A stretch of DNA of 12,022 nucleotides, taken from Cyanobacteria bacterium UBA947. Lineage in GTDB: Bacteria; Cyanobacteriota; Vampirovibrionia; Gastranaerophilales; Gastranaerophilaceae. Positions 1 to 6,412 of this stretch are shown here, piece after piece. The notes beneath the pieces are model-generated. The model made no database searches. It was not told the origin of the DNA and saw nothing but the letters and a program-made list of their open reading frames with translations. Where the stretch lies: the NCBI GenBank assembly GCA_002293275.1, contig DBCX01000003.1, positions 1-12,022 of the forward strand. Direction: 5' to 3'. Numbering within the stretch: position 1 is the first letter of the stretch; each line of letters opens with the position of its first letter. A program made the translations under genes and the position numbers.

Positions 1-632
1 TTGTTTGTGATTGAAAACACTGCGATATCAACGGTCTTTTTTGCGTTATTCAGGCGCGAGATGATATTGTTTTCGCAATCAGGCCCGGGTGTGAAAAAGA
101 CTTGATACCAGGATTTGTCCGGCGGTGGTGTCTGTAAAGCGGTTAACAGCTTATCTTTAAGCGGTGATTTGCTGTTCACAACTATTACAAATAGTTTGTT
201 GTCGTACGTTTTGCCCAATAAAAGTAAATCATCCGCTTTTATTAATTCGGATACAGGATTTTTGGCGCAGTAAAGACGAAACTTAGTATTGGAGTACGGG
301 CTTATATACCAAGTTGTGCTCGCTTGTGCAGTAGCAGGTTTGCCTTTGTTTAAGTACACAAATGTCGTTTCAAACTTTTGTTTTTTCTCACCGAACATAT
401 CTCTCAAAGCGCGTGCGCCGTTGAAAGTATTGTTGCCGGTAGAATATTTTGCGGTTTCGCTTGGAAATACTGTTTTAAAAGCAACTGCCTGAAAATTTAC
501 CGGAATCTCAACATCGCACAAAACTTCTTGTAGAATCGTGTTAAAATCCTGCGCTTGCTCCGGCTGTTTTGCGGACACGCCGCAGCAAATCAAGCAAAAT
601 ACAATGAAAAGTTTTAAAATTCTAACTGCCAT
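1..632 (-). CDS. Secreted phospholipase D-like protein, C-terminal part outside the window
   Basis: The ATG at 632 opens a minus-strand frame that stays open for 210 residues to the left edge. Residues 1-21 look like a signal peptide: basic start, hydrophobic core FIVFCLICC, and a VSA cleavage site before KQ. The visible C-terminal stretch (about 175-210) runs WYQVFFTPGPDC, then an amphipathic helix (IISRLNNAKKTVD) and IAVFSITN. This matches the entry strand-helix-strand of PLD-superfamily nuclease/phosphodiesterase domains. The catalytic HKD motifs would lie beyond the window, so activity is unproven. Residues about 45-160 faintly resemble the EcoRII N-terminal/B3-like DNA-binding domain, for instance the TTWYISPYSNTKFRLY segment; this is inference. 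The start lies 29 bases after the methyltransferase stop, on the same strand. No Shine-Dalgarno is visible, but a TGATACAAT element lies just upstream. The PLD-like call is fairly safe; the substrate is unknown. Confidence 0.7.
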   Translation of the reverse strand, partial: MAVRILKLFIVFCLICCGVSAKQPEQAQDFNTILQEVLCDVEIPVNFQAVAFKTVFPSETAKYSTGNNTFNGARALRDMFGEKKQKFETTFVYLNKGKPATAQASTTWYISPYSNTKFRLYCAKNPVSELIKADDLLLLGKTYDNKLFVIVVNSKSPLKDKLLTALQTPPPDKSWYQVFFTPGPDCENNIISRLNNAKKTVDIAVFSITN

Positions 633-641
633 TACATCTGG

Positions 642-650
642 ATTGTATCA
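642..650 (-). promoter_or_regulatory. Possible extended -10 promoter of the PLD-like gene
   Basis: On the minus strand TGATACAAT (TG, one base, TACAAT) ends nine bases before the ATG at 632, inside the 29-base gap after the methyltransferase gene. No good -35 is seen. It could give a nearly leaderless transcript in addition to read-through from upstream. Confidence 0.35.
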
Positions 651-661
651 CAAAAACAGAC

Positions 662-1186
662 TCAGGATTTCTTGTCTATTTCTTCAAAAACGATTTGTTT
701 TGGCAGAACCTTCGAGCATAAATAAGCGCTGCTGAAAAGCGACTGGGTTAACGACTCCTGGTCGTCATAATCTATAAAAAATTCGACTCTGCGATTGAAA
801 TACATGATTTCAAACTCGTTATTTTTAAACATCTTAAACCTGCGCTGGCTATCAAATAATCCCATCGTGCCAATCATCATCATAAAAGGGATGCCGATTT
901 CAAATAGCCGTTCAAATATATCCATTTTTAAAGAGTAGGGCGGGTTTGAGATGATGTAGTCGCATTTTGGCACAGGCGTTGTAAAAAAATCATGACCTGT
1001 ATCGATATGGGTGGCGATTACTTTGTGGCCTGCTTCTGTCAACTTTTTAACGTACCAGCTTTCCGGCAGGTCGAACGGGCACCAAATTGTGGAGTTTGGT
1101 TTCAAATACTTCAAAATCGGCTCGATTGCGTACGCAGGAGTGTAATACTCGTCGTTGCCGGTCCATTTTACCTTGTATGGGTTCAT
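662..1186 (-). CDS. Phage-type DNA adenine methyltransferase (Dam-like, NPPY)
   Basis: This is a 174-residue single-domain protein. It has the NPPY catalytic motif of amino-methyltransferases at residues 81-84, preceded by hydrophobic strand CDYIIS. An N-terminal NDEYYTPAYAIEPILKYL segment and WCPFD (35-39) match small phage-encoded Dam-like proteins and their relatives often annotated as sugar-phosphate nucleotidyltransferases. The C-terminal FSSAYLCSKVLPKQIVFEEI is also typical of that group. The expected reaction is transfer of methyl from SAM to the N6 of adenine in DNA; no recognition domain is visible, so specificity cannot be read. The start has a good Shine-Dalgarno (AGAAAGGA) nine bases upstream. 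It is divergent from glyS and precedes the PLD-like gene on the same strand. No restriction endonuclease is recognisable beside it, so it may be an orphan methyltransferase of phage origin. Confidence 0.8.
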   Translation of the reverse strand: MNPYKVKWTGNDEYYTPAYAIEPILKYLKPNSTIWCPFDLPESWYVKKLTEAGHKVIATHIDTGHDFFTTPVPKCDYIISNPPYSLKMDIFERLFEIGIPFMMMIGTMGLFDSQRRFKMFKNNEFEIMYFNRRVEFFIDYDDQESLTQSLFSSAYLCSKVLPKQIVFEEIDKKS

Positions 1187-1229
1187 AATTTTTTCCTTTC
1201 TTCCGAAAGGACAAAATTTAAATTTGGGG

Positions 1230-1257
1230 CGTATAGTCTTATTTTAACTCATGCCAA
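1230..1257 (-). promoter_or_regulatory. Probable promoter of the methyltransferase gene
   Basis: Minus strand: TTGGCA (1257-1252) and TATACG (1235-1230) are separated by 16 bases. This predicts a leader of roughly 37 bases that includes the Shine-Dalgarno site. A 12-base palindrome AAATTTAAATTT (1214-1225) overlaps the predicted start of transcription and might be an operator. Confidence 0.4.
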
Positions 1258-1298
1258 AAAATCCGCAAGTCAGCGTTTCTGTGGACATGAGATTGTTA

Positions 1299-1317
1299 TA
1301 TAATTTTGTGGTACAAT
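1299..1317 (+). promoter_or_regulatory. glyS promoter, extended -10 elements
   Basis: Two overlapping candidates precede glyS: TATAAT at 1299-1304, and TGG+TACAAT at 1309-1317. The second ends six bases before the ATG at 1324 and would make glyS leaderless. The first would give a leader of about 13 bases without a Shine-Dalgarno. No good -35 is visible for either. Confidence 0.5.
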
Positions 1318-1323
1318 TGTTCC

Positions 1324-3264
1324 ATGAGCAAATATTTGTTGGAAATAGGTGTTGAAGAGCTGCCTTACGGATTTATCCCGTCCGCGGTGAAACACTTGAC
1401 TGCGGCCTTTGAGTCGCTTTTTCCGGGTGCCGGGGTGCAAGTTTACGCGACACCGCGCAGGATTGCCGTGATTGTGTCAGGCCTTGAAGCAAGCAAGGAC
1501 GAAACAAAAATTATTAAAGGCCCGATTGAAACTATCGCCTACGCTGACGGAAAACTCACGCCCGCAGGCGAGGGGTTCTGCCGTAAAAACAGCGTGAGTC
1601 CGGACGATTTGTTTGTGCAGGACGGTTATTTGCATGCAAAGGTCACCATCAAAGGCCAGCCGATTGAAGAACTTATCCAAACACACGTGCCGCAGCTTGT
1701 TACCAAGCTCCAAGGCGCGCACTTTATGCGCTGGGGTGACAACGAGGCAAAGTTTTCCCGCCCGATTCGCTGGATTGTTTCAATTCTTGACCGCGAAGAA
1801 GTTAAGATTAAAATTATTGACAAAGAATCCGGCCGGCTGACGCGCGGACACAGGTTTGCACAACAAAAAGTTGTGGTAGGGCACCCGGATGATTACGTTG
1901 AAACCATGCGCAACTCGTGCGTGATTGTTGACCAGAACGAGCGGTGCGAGCGGATAGTTGAGCTTGCAAAAAAAGAGGCCGCAAAAATCGGCGCAGAACC
2001 TTACTATACCGAGGATTTACTTGAAGAAGTCACCTACCTGACCGAATATCCGGTACCTGTTATGTGCGATTTTGACCTGAGGTATCTTGAGCTGCCCGAG
2101 GTTGTGACGGTGACGGTTATGGCCTCTCACCAGCGCTATTTTGCGCTGTACAAAGACGGCAAACTTATTAATAAATTTATTACGATGACAAATTATATCG
2201 GTGACGGGTTTGAAAACATCAAGGCCGGAAACCTGCGTGTAATCAAGGCGCGGCTGGATGATGCGGTGTTCTTTTACAAGGAAGATACGAAAAAACCGCT
2301 ATCCGATTATGTTGATACGCTAAAAGGGATAACGTTCCAAAAAGGTATGGGCACGATGTTTGACAAGGCGCAGCGGCTTGTTGAGCTGACCAAATATCTT
2401 GGCGGCACGGCGTTAGCGCAGCGCGCGGCATTGCTTGCAAAAGCCGATTTGACAACGAGTTTGGTGTTTGAGTTCACGGAGCTGCAAGGGTTTATCGGTG
2501 CGGATTACGCAAAAGATGAGGACGCAAAGGTTGCGGCGGCGATTAAAGAGCATTATTTCCCGCTCAACGCCGACAGCGAAACAGCAAGCGCAATTGAAGG
2601 CCAAATCGTCGGGATTGCGGACAAGATTGACAATATTTGTGCGGTTTTTGTTGACGGCAAAAAACCGACAGGATCGTCTGACCCGCTTGGCGTAAGACGT
2701 GCAGCGCTCGGGATTATCAGGACAATCCTTGACCATGGTTTAGCAATTGACATTTGTGCGCTGATTGACAAATCGCTTGAACTTTTGCCGGTGAAAAAAG
2801 ATGTTACCTCAGACATTCAAGAGTTTTTTGTCCAGCGGCTGATTATATTTTTGGAAAACACGTACAAACGCAGCGCGCTTGAAGCCTGTACTAACCCGTT
2901 AGTAGACTTGAACGATTACATTGAGCGTGTTAAAGTCATGTCACAAGGGGTGGACGAGACGACTTTGGAGAACGCAAACCGCGTTATACGGCTTTTGAAA
3001 GAAAAGGTCAGCACCGGGGTTGATACAAAATTGTTCAAAGAAGACGCAGAGCATGCTTTGTACGAAAAGATTACCAAAACGGGTGATGCGCAGGATTACA
3101 GAGAATATTTGGCATGGCTTGATTCGCTAAACCCTGTGGTAACAAGGTTCTTTGAGGATGTTTTGGTCATGGACAAAGACGAAAAAATCAAAAATAACAG
3201 GTTGGCACTGCTGGCACAGCTACGGCAAAAATACGATTATATCGCGGATTTCAGCAGGTTGTAA
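1324..3264 (+). CDS. glyS: Glycine--tRNA ligase beta subunit
   Basis: A 646-residue protein that with the alpha subunit (GlyQ) forms the heterotetrameric bacterial glycyl-tRNA synthetase in the cytoplasm. The beta subunit mainly handles tRNA binding. The start MSKYLLEIGVEELP is the family N-terminus (usually LLEIGTEELP). Diagnostic blocks follow: YATPRRIAV, KFSRPIRWIV, LTEYPVPVMCDF, the HD-like region with KADLTTSLVFEFTELQGFIG and ADKIDNICAVF, SSDPLGVRRAALGIIRTIL, and a C-terminal anticodon-binding region ending NRLALLAQLRQKYDYIADFS. I chose the ATG at 1324 over an in-frame TTG at 1306: the extra residues are not conserved, and the -10 element overlaps them. The protein is slightly short for the family (about 680-700) but no block is missing. 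glyQ is not adjacent, as in cyanobacteria, where the two genes are unlinked. Confidence 0.97.
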   Translation: MSKYLLEIGVEELPYGFIPSAVKHLTAAFESLFPGAGVQVYATPRRIAVIVSGLEASKDETKIIKGPIETIAYADGKLTPAGEGFCRKNSVSPDDLFVQDGYLHAKVTIKGQPIEELIQTHVPQLVTKLQGAHFMRWGDNEAKFSRPIRWIVSILDREEVKIKIIDKESGRLTRGHRFAQQKVVVGHPDDYVETMRNSCVIVDQNERCERIVELAKKEAAKIGAEPYYTEDLLEEVTYLTEYPVPVMCDFDLRYLELPEVVTVTVMASHQRYFALYKDGKLINKFITMTNYIGDGFENIKAGNLRVIKARLDDAVFFYKEDTKKPLSDYVDTLKGITFQKGMGTMFDKAQRLVELTKYLGGTALAQRAALLAKADLTTSLVFEFTELQGFIGADYAKDEDAKVAAAIKEHYFPLNADSETASAIEGQIVGIADKIDNICAVFVDGKKPTGSSDPLGVRRAALGIIRTILDHGLAIDICALIDKSLELLPVKKDVTSDIQEFFVQRLIIFLENTYKRSALEACTNPLVDLNDYIERVKVMSQGVDETTLENANRVIRLLKEKVSTGVDTKLFKEDAEHALYEKITKTGDAQDYREYLAWLDSLNPVVTRFFEDVLVMDKDEKIKNNRLALLAQLRQKYDYIADFSRL

Positions 3265-3322
3265 ATTTTTGTTAACAGTAGACCCGTTTTAAGTCAAACA
3301 TTTTATTCAGGGTACTTTAAAG

Positions 3323-3331
3323 TGGTATAAG
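3323..3331 (+). promoter_or_regulatory. Extended -10 upstream of the 97-residue ORF
   Basis: TGG+TATAAG lies about 20 bases before the ATG at 3351. A transcript starting near 3338 would just include the AGGAG Shine-Dalgarno at 3340-3344. The TGGTA(T/C)AA core recurs upstream of glyS, cdsA and uvrA. No clear -35. Confidence 0.45.
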
Positions 3332-3350
3332 AAATCAATAGGAGTCAGTG

Positions 3351-3644
3351 ATGAATTACAAACATTTAAACATCGTAAGGCAGCTAAAACAAGAGCGCAC
3401 AAGCCCAAAACTGCGCTGGGTCAATTATGCGACCAATACGATTAGTAAAAGTTCGCCGGATTATGTACGGATGTTGACAGGCGTTGGAGAGCTTCAATCA
3501 ACGGCGTATGAAAAAGAGCTTGAAAAACAGGTTAGAAAACAGCTTGCCGCGGAGTTTCCGGGTGTTGAGAAGATGAAATCCTACGAATCACTCGTTGATG
3601 CTGTTATGCTTAACATTAAACAAAAACAAATTGAGCAGATGTAA
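3351..3644 (+). CDS. Small protein of unknown function (97 aa)
   Basis: I do not recognise this family. The protein is 97 residues, highly charged, and has no membrane segment or signal peptide, so it is probably cytoplasmic. Residues 1-25 are basic (MNYKHLNIVRQLKQERTSP). Residues 50-97 are predicted mostly helical with alternating charge (YEKELEKQVRKQLAAEF, then MKSYESLVDAVMLNIKQKQIEQM), compatible with a coiled-coil or helical bundle. The ATG at 3351 is preferred over the GTG at 3348 because AGGAG ends six bases before it. It has its own likely promoter, sits 86 bases after glyS, and its stop is six bases from the convergent membrane-protein gene. Good translation signals and lack of an overlapping alternative make a real gene likely. 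Confidence 0.7.
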   Translation: MNYKHLNIVRQLKQERTSPKLRWVNYATNTISKSSPDYVRMLTGVGELQSTAYEKELEKQVRKQLAAEFPGVEKMKSYESLVDAVMLNIKQKQIEQM

Positions 3645-3650
3645 AAACTG

Positions 3651-4484
3651 TTAGTTTATTGACCCGAAGGTGTTGGCTTTTTGGTAGCCGTGCAGCTGGC
3701 CGAACATTCTGCCGATACAGTAGCTCCACAAGAATGTGGCCACGATTTCAAGATATGCAGAGAGTGTGTTCATAGCGAACAGCTTGTGGTAGAAGAAGTT
3801 TTCTGTTATTGTTGCGTCCGGCATAATTTTTGTCGGTACGTTGAACTGGTATGTCAACAGTGAAAACGCCGTTACGATAACCCATATCGGCGAAAACTGC
3901 AGCGCAAGTTTGAGCAGCGGTTTTGCAAACGCGGGTTTCAAGAACTTAAAAACAATAAACGGGTTGAAGAGTCCTTTTTTACTGAACGATTCCGCATAAG
4001 TTGCGAGTATAAATGATGCAAACGGCAGAAAGAACATAAAAACCAACGCGACGGGGATTGATGCGTAGACCAAATTCACTTTAAGCGCAAAGTAGACAGC
4101 CGCCGCGACAAGCGCGTAAAGCAGGGCGTACAGGATTATCCAGAACGCCTGAGCGGGGAAAAAGTCAACAAAAACTTTGTAGGGTGCGCCGTCTATTTCC
4201 GGCAGCACGGTCTTTTCGTCTTTCATCGCTCTGTTTATAATAATAATATTGTAGCCCGTCAGATAAATGCTTACCAAAAATAGCATGGCAGACGAGATTG
4301 AGTTGGTTATGTCGTGATACATGCGGTATTCAGCCGGGTTGAATATCTGCATTGTCGCCAAAATATCCGGGTACAGTGCGATTGCGGAGATTACGAGCAT
4401 AACAAAAACTGCCAGCAGGTGAATCGGAGGTGCATCCTCGTCCTTAAAAAGCTTATCCAAACCGTCGGAAATCAAATTGCTCAT
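3651..4484 (-). CDS. Multi-pass membrane protein (DUF4013-like)
   Basis: A 277-residue integral membrane protein. A short polar N-terminus is followed by about six hydrophobic segments, near residues 22-42, 62-84, 112-136, 140-165, 195-215 and 243-265. The loop RAMKDEKTVLPEID followed by a hydrophobic stretch recalls DUF4013 proteins, which carry a conserved LPEW/LPE loop after a transmembrane helix; the match is by eye. The reading frame extends upstream to 4562, but I choose the ATG at 4484 (MSNLISDGLDKL). A strong promoter (TTTACA, 17 bases, TGATATATT) lies immediately upstream, inside the longer frame. That longer frame would also run into the divergent ABC gene. With -10 ending seven bases before the ATG the transcript would be leaderless or nearly so. 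The role is unknown; nothing ties it biochemically to the divergent ATPase. Confidence 0.75.
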   Translation of the reverse strand: MSNLISDGLDKLFKDEDAPPIHLLAVFVMLVISAIALYPDILATMQIFNPAEYRMYHDITNSISSAMLFLVSIYLTGYNIIIINRAMKDEKTVLPEIDGAPYKVFVDFFPAQAFWIILYALLYALVAAAVYFALKVNLVYASIPVALVFMFFLPFASFILATYAESFSKKGLFNPFIVFKFLKPAFAKPLLKLALQFSPIWVIVTAFSLLTYQFNVPTKIMPDATITENFFYHKLFAMNTLSAYLEIVATFLWSYCIGRMFGQLHGYQKANTFGSIN

Positions 4485-4491
4485 GCTTTTC

Positions 4492-4520
4492 AATATATCA
4501 CCTTTGGGAATGTTTGTAAA
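4492..4520 (-). promoter_or_regulatory. Promoter of the membrane-protein gene
   Basis: Minus strand: TTTACA (4520-4515), a 17-base spacer that ends with the TGA extension (4500-4498), then TATATT (4497-4492). The -10 ends seven bases before the ATG at 4484. This is one of the best promoters in the window. It lies within the 61-base gap shared with the divergent ABC ATPase gene. Confidence 0.65.
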
Positions 4521-4533
4521 GTTTCTTTTAATA

Positions 4534-4539
4534 TATAAT
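4534..4539 (+). promoter_or_regulatory. -10 element of the ABC ATPase gene
   Basis: A perfect TATAAT ends exactly six bases before the ATG at 4546. No convincing -35 at standard spacing and no Shine-Dalgarno are seen, which suggests a leaderless transcript. Confidence 0.5.
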
Positions 4540-4545
4540 GTACGA

Positions 4546-5472
4546 ATGGGTCTAGAAGTCAAAAAACTGAATTTGGGTTTTGAGTGCGAGGGGCAGTTTA
4601 ATCAGGCGTTGTTTAACGTGTCGTTTTCGTTGAAGAAGGGCCAAATCCACGCGCTCGTCGGAGAGAGCGGGTGCGGCAAAACTATCAGCGCGATGAGTAT
4701 TTTACGGCTTTTGCCAAAGACGGCAAGAGTGACAAGCGGGGAAATATTGTTTGAGGGTGAGGATTTGCTGCAGCGAAAAAATATGGAAAGCGTCCGCGGT
4801 GCAAAGATTGCGCTTATTCCGCAGGATCCGATGACATCATTGAACCCGCTTTATACGATAGAAAACCAGCTGTTGGAGGTGATAAAAAAACATCAGGGGC
4901 TTGAAGATGAGCAGGCGCTGGATGTTGCGATGCGGGCGCTGGACGCGGTGCATATCCCGCCGGATAGGATGAAATCTTATCCGCACGAGTTTTCGGGCGG
5001 GATGAAACAGCGCGCTATTATTGCGATGGCGTTGAGTGCGGGCGCGCAGGTGCTGATCGCGGATGAACCGACGACGGCGCTGGATGTGACGATTCAGGCG
5101 CAGATTATGAAACTGCTGCACGAGATTAAACACGATACCGCAATCTTGCTGATTACGCACGATTTGGCGCTTGTGGGTGAGAACGCTGATTTTGTGTCGG
5201 TGATGTACGGCGGGCGTGTTGTTGAGAGCGCGCCGGTTCGCGAGTTTTTCAAAAACACCGCGCACCCGTATTCGCAGGGGTTGCTGAACTCTTTGCCGTC
5301 GTGTTCAAGCTTAGAGCCGATTGAGGGCCAGCCGCCGACGATTTATGAGGAGATTTCAGGCTGCCGGTTTCACCCGAGGTGCAAAAAAAGGATGGATATT
5401 TGCAGCGAACAAAACCCGAGAATGTATAAGTTAAGCGACGAGCATTTCTGCGCGTGCCTGCTTTATAATTAA
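4546..5472 (+). CDS. Oligopeptide/dipeptide ABC transporter ATP-binding protein (DppD/OppD type)
   Basis: A 308-residue cytoplasmic ATPase with all ABC motifs: Walker A GESGCGKT (39-46), Q-loop IPQDPMTSLNP (Q93), signature FSGGMKQR (149-156), Walker B LIADEP with catalytic E174, D-loop at ALD (178-180), and H-loop H205 in ITHD. The C-terminus has the oligopeptide-transporter extension: HPYSQGLLNSLP (240-251), then GCRFHPRC (272-279) and further cysteines C286, C302 and C304. This is the cysteine pattern typical of Opp/Dpp/Nik ATPases, where an iron-sulfur site has been described. The frame extends upstream to 4477, but MGLEVKKLNLGF at 4546 is the natural start and TATAAT lies directly before it. 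No permease, binding protein or partner OppF/DppF ATPase is present in this window, so the substrate (peptide, nickel or other) cannot be assigned. Confidence 0.9.
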   Translation: MGLEVKKLNLGFECEGQFNQALFNVSFSLKKGQIHALVGESGCGKTISAMSILRLLPKTARVTSGEILFEGEDLLQRKNMESVRGAKIALIPQDPMTSLNPLYTIENQLLEVIKKHQGLEDEQALDVAMRALDAVHIPPDRMKSYPHEFSGGMKQRAIIAMALSAGAQVLIADEPTTALDVTIQAQIMKLLHEIKHDTAILLITHDLALVGENADFVSVMYGGRVVESAPVREFFKNTAHPYSQGLLNSLPSCSSLEPIEGQPPTIYEEISGCRFHPRCKKRMDICSEQNPRMYKLSDEHFCACLLYN

Positions 5473-5487
5473 TATTAATGACCGGCC

Positions 5488-5500
5488 GATTGTAACAATC
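5488..5500. promoter_or_regulatory. Palindrome abutting the cdsA-like promoter
   Basis: GATTGT-A-ACAATC is a perfect 6-base inverted repeat around one base. It sits directly before the -35 TTGCCA, with partial extension to GGC...GCC. It could be an operator; it is weak as a terminator for the ABC gene because no T-run follows. Confidence 0.35.
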
Positions 5501-5528
5501 TTGCCAACCGCGAAAAATATGGTACAAT
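5501..5528 (+). promoter_or_regulatory. Promoter of the cdsA-like gene
   Basis: TTGCCA (5501-5506), a 16-base spacer ending in TGG, and TACAAT (5523-5528). Predicted leader of about 26 bases containing an AAGGAGGG Shine-Dalgarno, unlike the leaderless genes nearby. Confidence 0.6.
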
Positions 5529-5560
5529 AACACACATAGAGCATGTAAGGAGGGCGAGTA

Positions 5561-6403
5561 ATGGCAATGGCACAAGATCCAAAAAAAGCTGTTTTAACAA
5601 TGGCTGGGACATTGGTTTCAATAATATGTTTGTTAATCGGAGGGATACCGTTCGCGGTCGTGGCGTGCTGCCTGCTGGGCCTCAGCGTAATTGAATACAA
5701 AAAGAATATGCTGGAAAAAGGGTTCACCCCGTTCTACCGCATAATCGTGGGTGTATCCGCGGCGATACTGATTTTGGGTGTGCTGAATATGTTTGAATAC
5801 ATTCCGGTTGTGATTTTAGCCGGTGTGGGATTTAGTTTCATAGGGGTCATGCTGTCAAAAAGAGAGCCGTATATCGCGAACATAACCGTCACGATATTGG
5901 GATTTTTGATTTTTTGGATGTTGAGCTATATCGTTTTTATTGCGGAAATTCCGACCATGAAAGCGATATACAACGGCACTACGATGAGAGCCGGACTGTT
6001 GATACTGGGCTTTTTGGTGGCTGTTGTTGTATCGACTGACCTTGGTGCGTACTACTTTGGCGGCAAATACGGTGTGAAAAAACTTATGCCCGATATAAGC
6101 CCGAATAAAACAATTTTTGGTGCGGTGGCCGGGTGTTTTTACGCGTTGATGGCGGCCTTGATTGTGGGGCATTACCTGAGCTTCTCGCTGCTGGACTCGT
6201 TTTTGGCAGGGCTTATTGTGACGATTACGGCGCAATTGGGTGATTTGAGTATGGCTGTTTTAAGAAAAGACAACGGGATGAAATATTCGGCAAGTATGCT
6301 TGCGGGCAAAGACGGACTGCTGGACAGAATAGGACCGTTCTTGTTTGCGGCGCCGGCGCTGTACTATTACTTCAACTACTTCTCACACTATTTGGGAATG
6401 TAG
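5561..6403 (+). CDS. cdsA: Phosphatidate cytidylyltransferase-like protein with divergent active site
   Basis: A 280-residue integral membrane protein with about eight hydrophobic segments, the usual CdsA size and layout. CdsA makes CDP-diacylglycerol from CTP and phosphatidate, the branch point of bacterial phospholipid synthesis. Family blocks are clear: STDLGAYYFGGKYG (158-171), ISPNKTIFGAVAG (179-191), GDLSMAVLRKDNGMKYSA (227-244) and GKDGLLDRIGP (249-259). Against the canonical signature (S-x-x-K-R-x4-K-D-S-G, then PGHGG-x-x-DR-x-D), this protein has RK for KR, Y242 for the conserved Asp of the KD pair, GKDG for GHGG, and G258 for the last Asp of DRxD. Alignment stays in frame to the end, so this is not a frameshift. 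AAGGAGGG lies seven bases before the ATG. Family membership is secure; catalytic activity is in doubt. Confidence 0.85.
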   Translation: MAMAQDPKKAVLTMAGTLVSIICLLIGGIPFAVVACCLLGLSVIEYKKNMLEKGFTPFYRIIVGVSAAILILGVLNMFEYIPVVILAGVGFSFIGVMLSKREPYIANITVTILGFLIFWMLSYIVFIAEIPTMKAIYNGTTMRAGLLILGFLVAVVVSTDLGAYYFGGKYGVKKLMPDISPNKTIFGAVAGCFYALMAALIVGHYLSFSLLDSFLAGLIVTITAQLGDLSMAVLRKDNGMKYSASMLAGKDGLLDRIGPFLFAAPALYYYFNYFSHYLGM

Positions 6404-6412
6404 GGTAAATAA

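Noticed and set aside
1..1186. Classical restriction-modification system
   Set aside because: The PLD-like protein has a signal peptide and its catalytic motifs are not visible; a cytoplasmic restriction enzyme cannot be supported, so it is kept only as a speculative finding.
1306..1323. Longer glyS starting at an in-frame TTG
   Set aside because: It adds six non-conserved residues, has no Shine-Dalgarno and overlaps the -10 element; MSKYLLEIG at 1324 is the family N-terminus.
4477..4562. Longer N-termini for the ABC ATPase (from 4477) and the membrane protein (from 4562), overlapping each other
   Set aside because: The extensions overlap on opposite strands and cover each other's promoter; ATGs at 4546 and 4484 sit just after good -10 boxes and begin family-like sequence.
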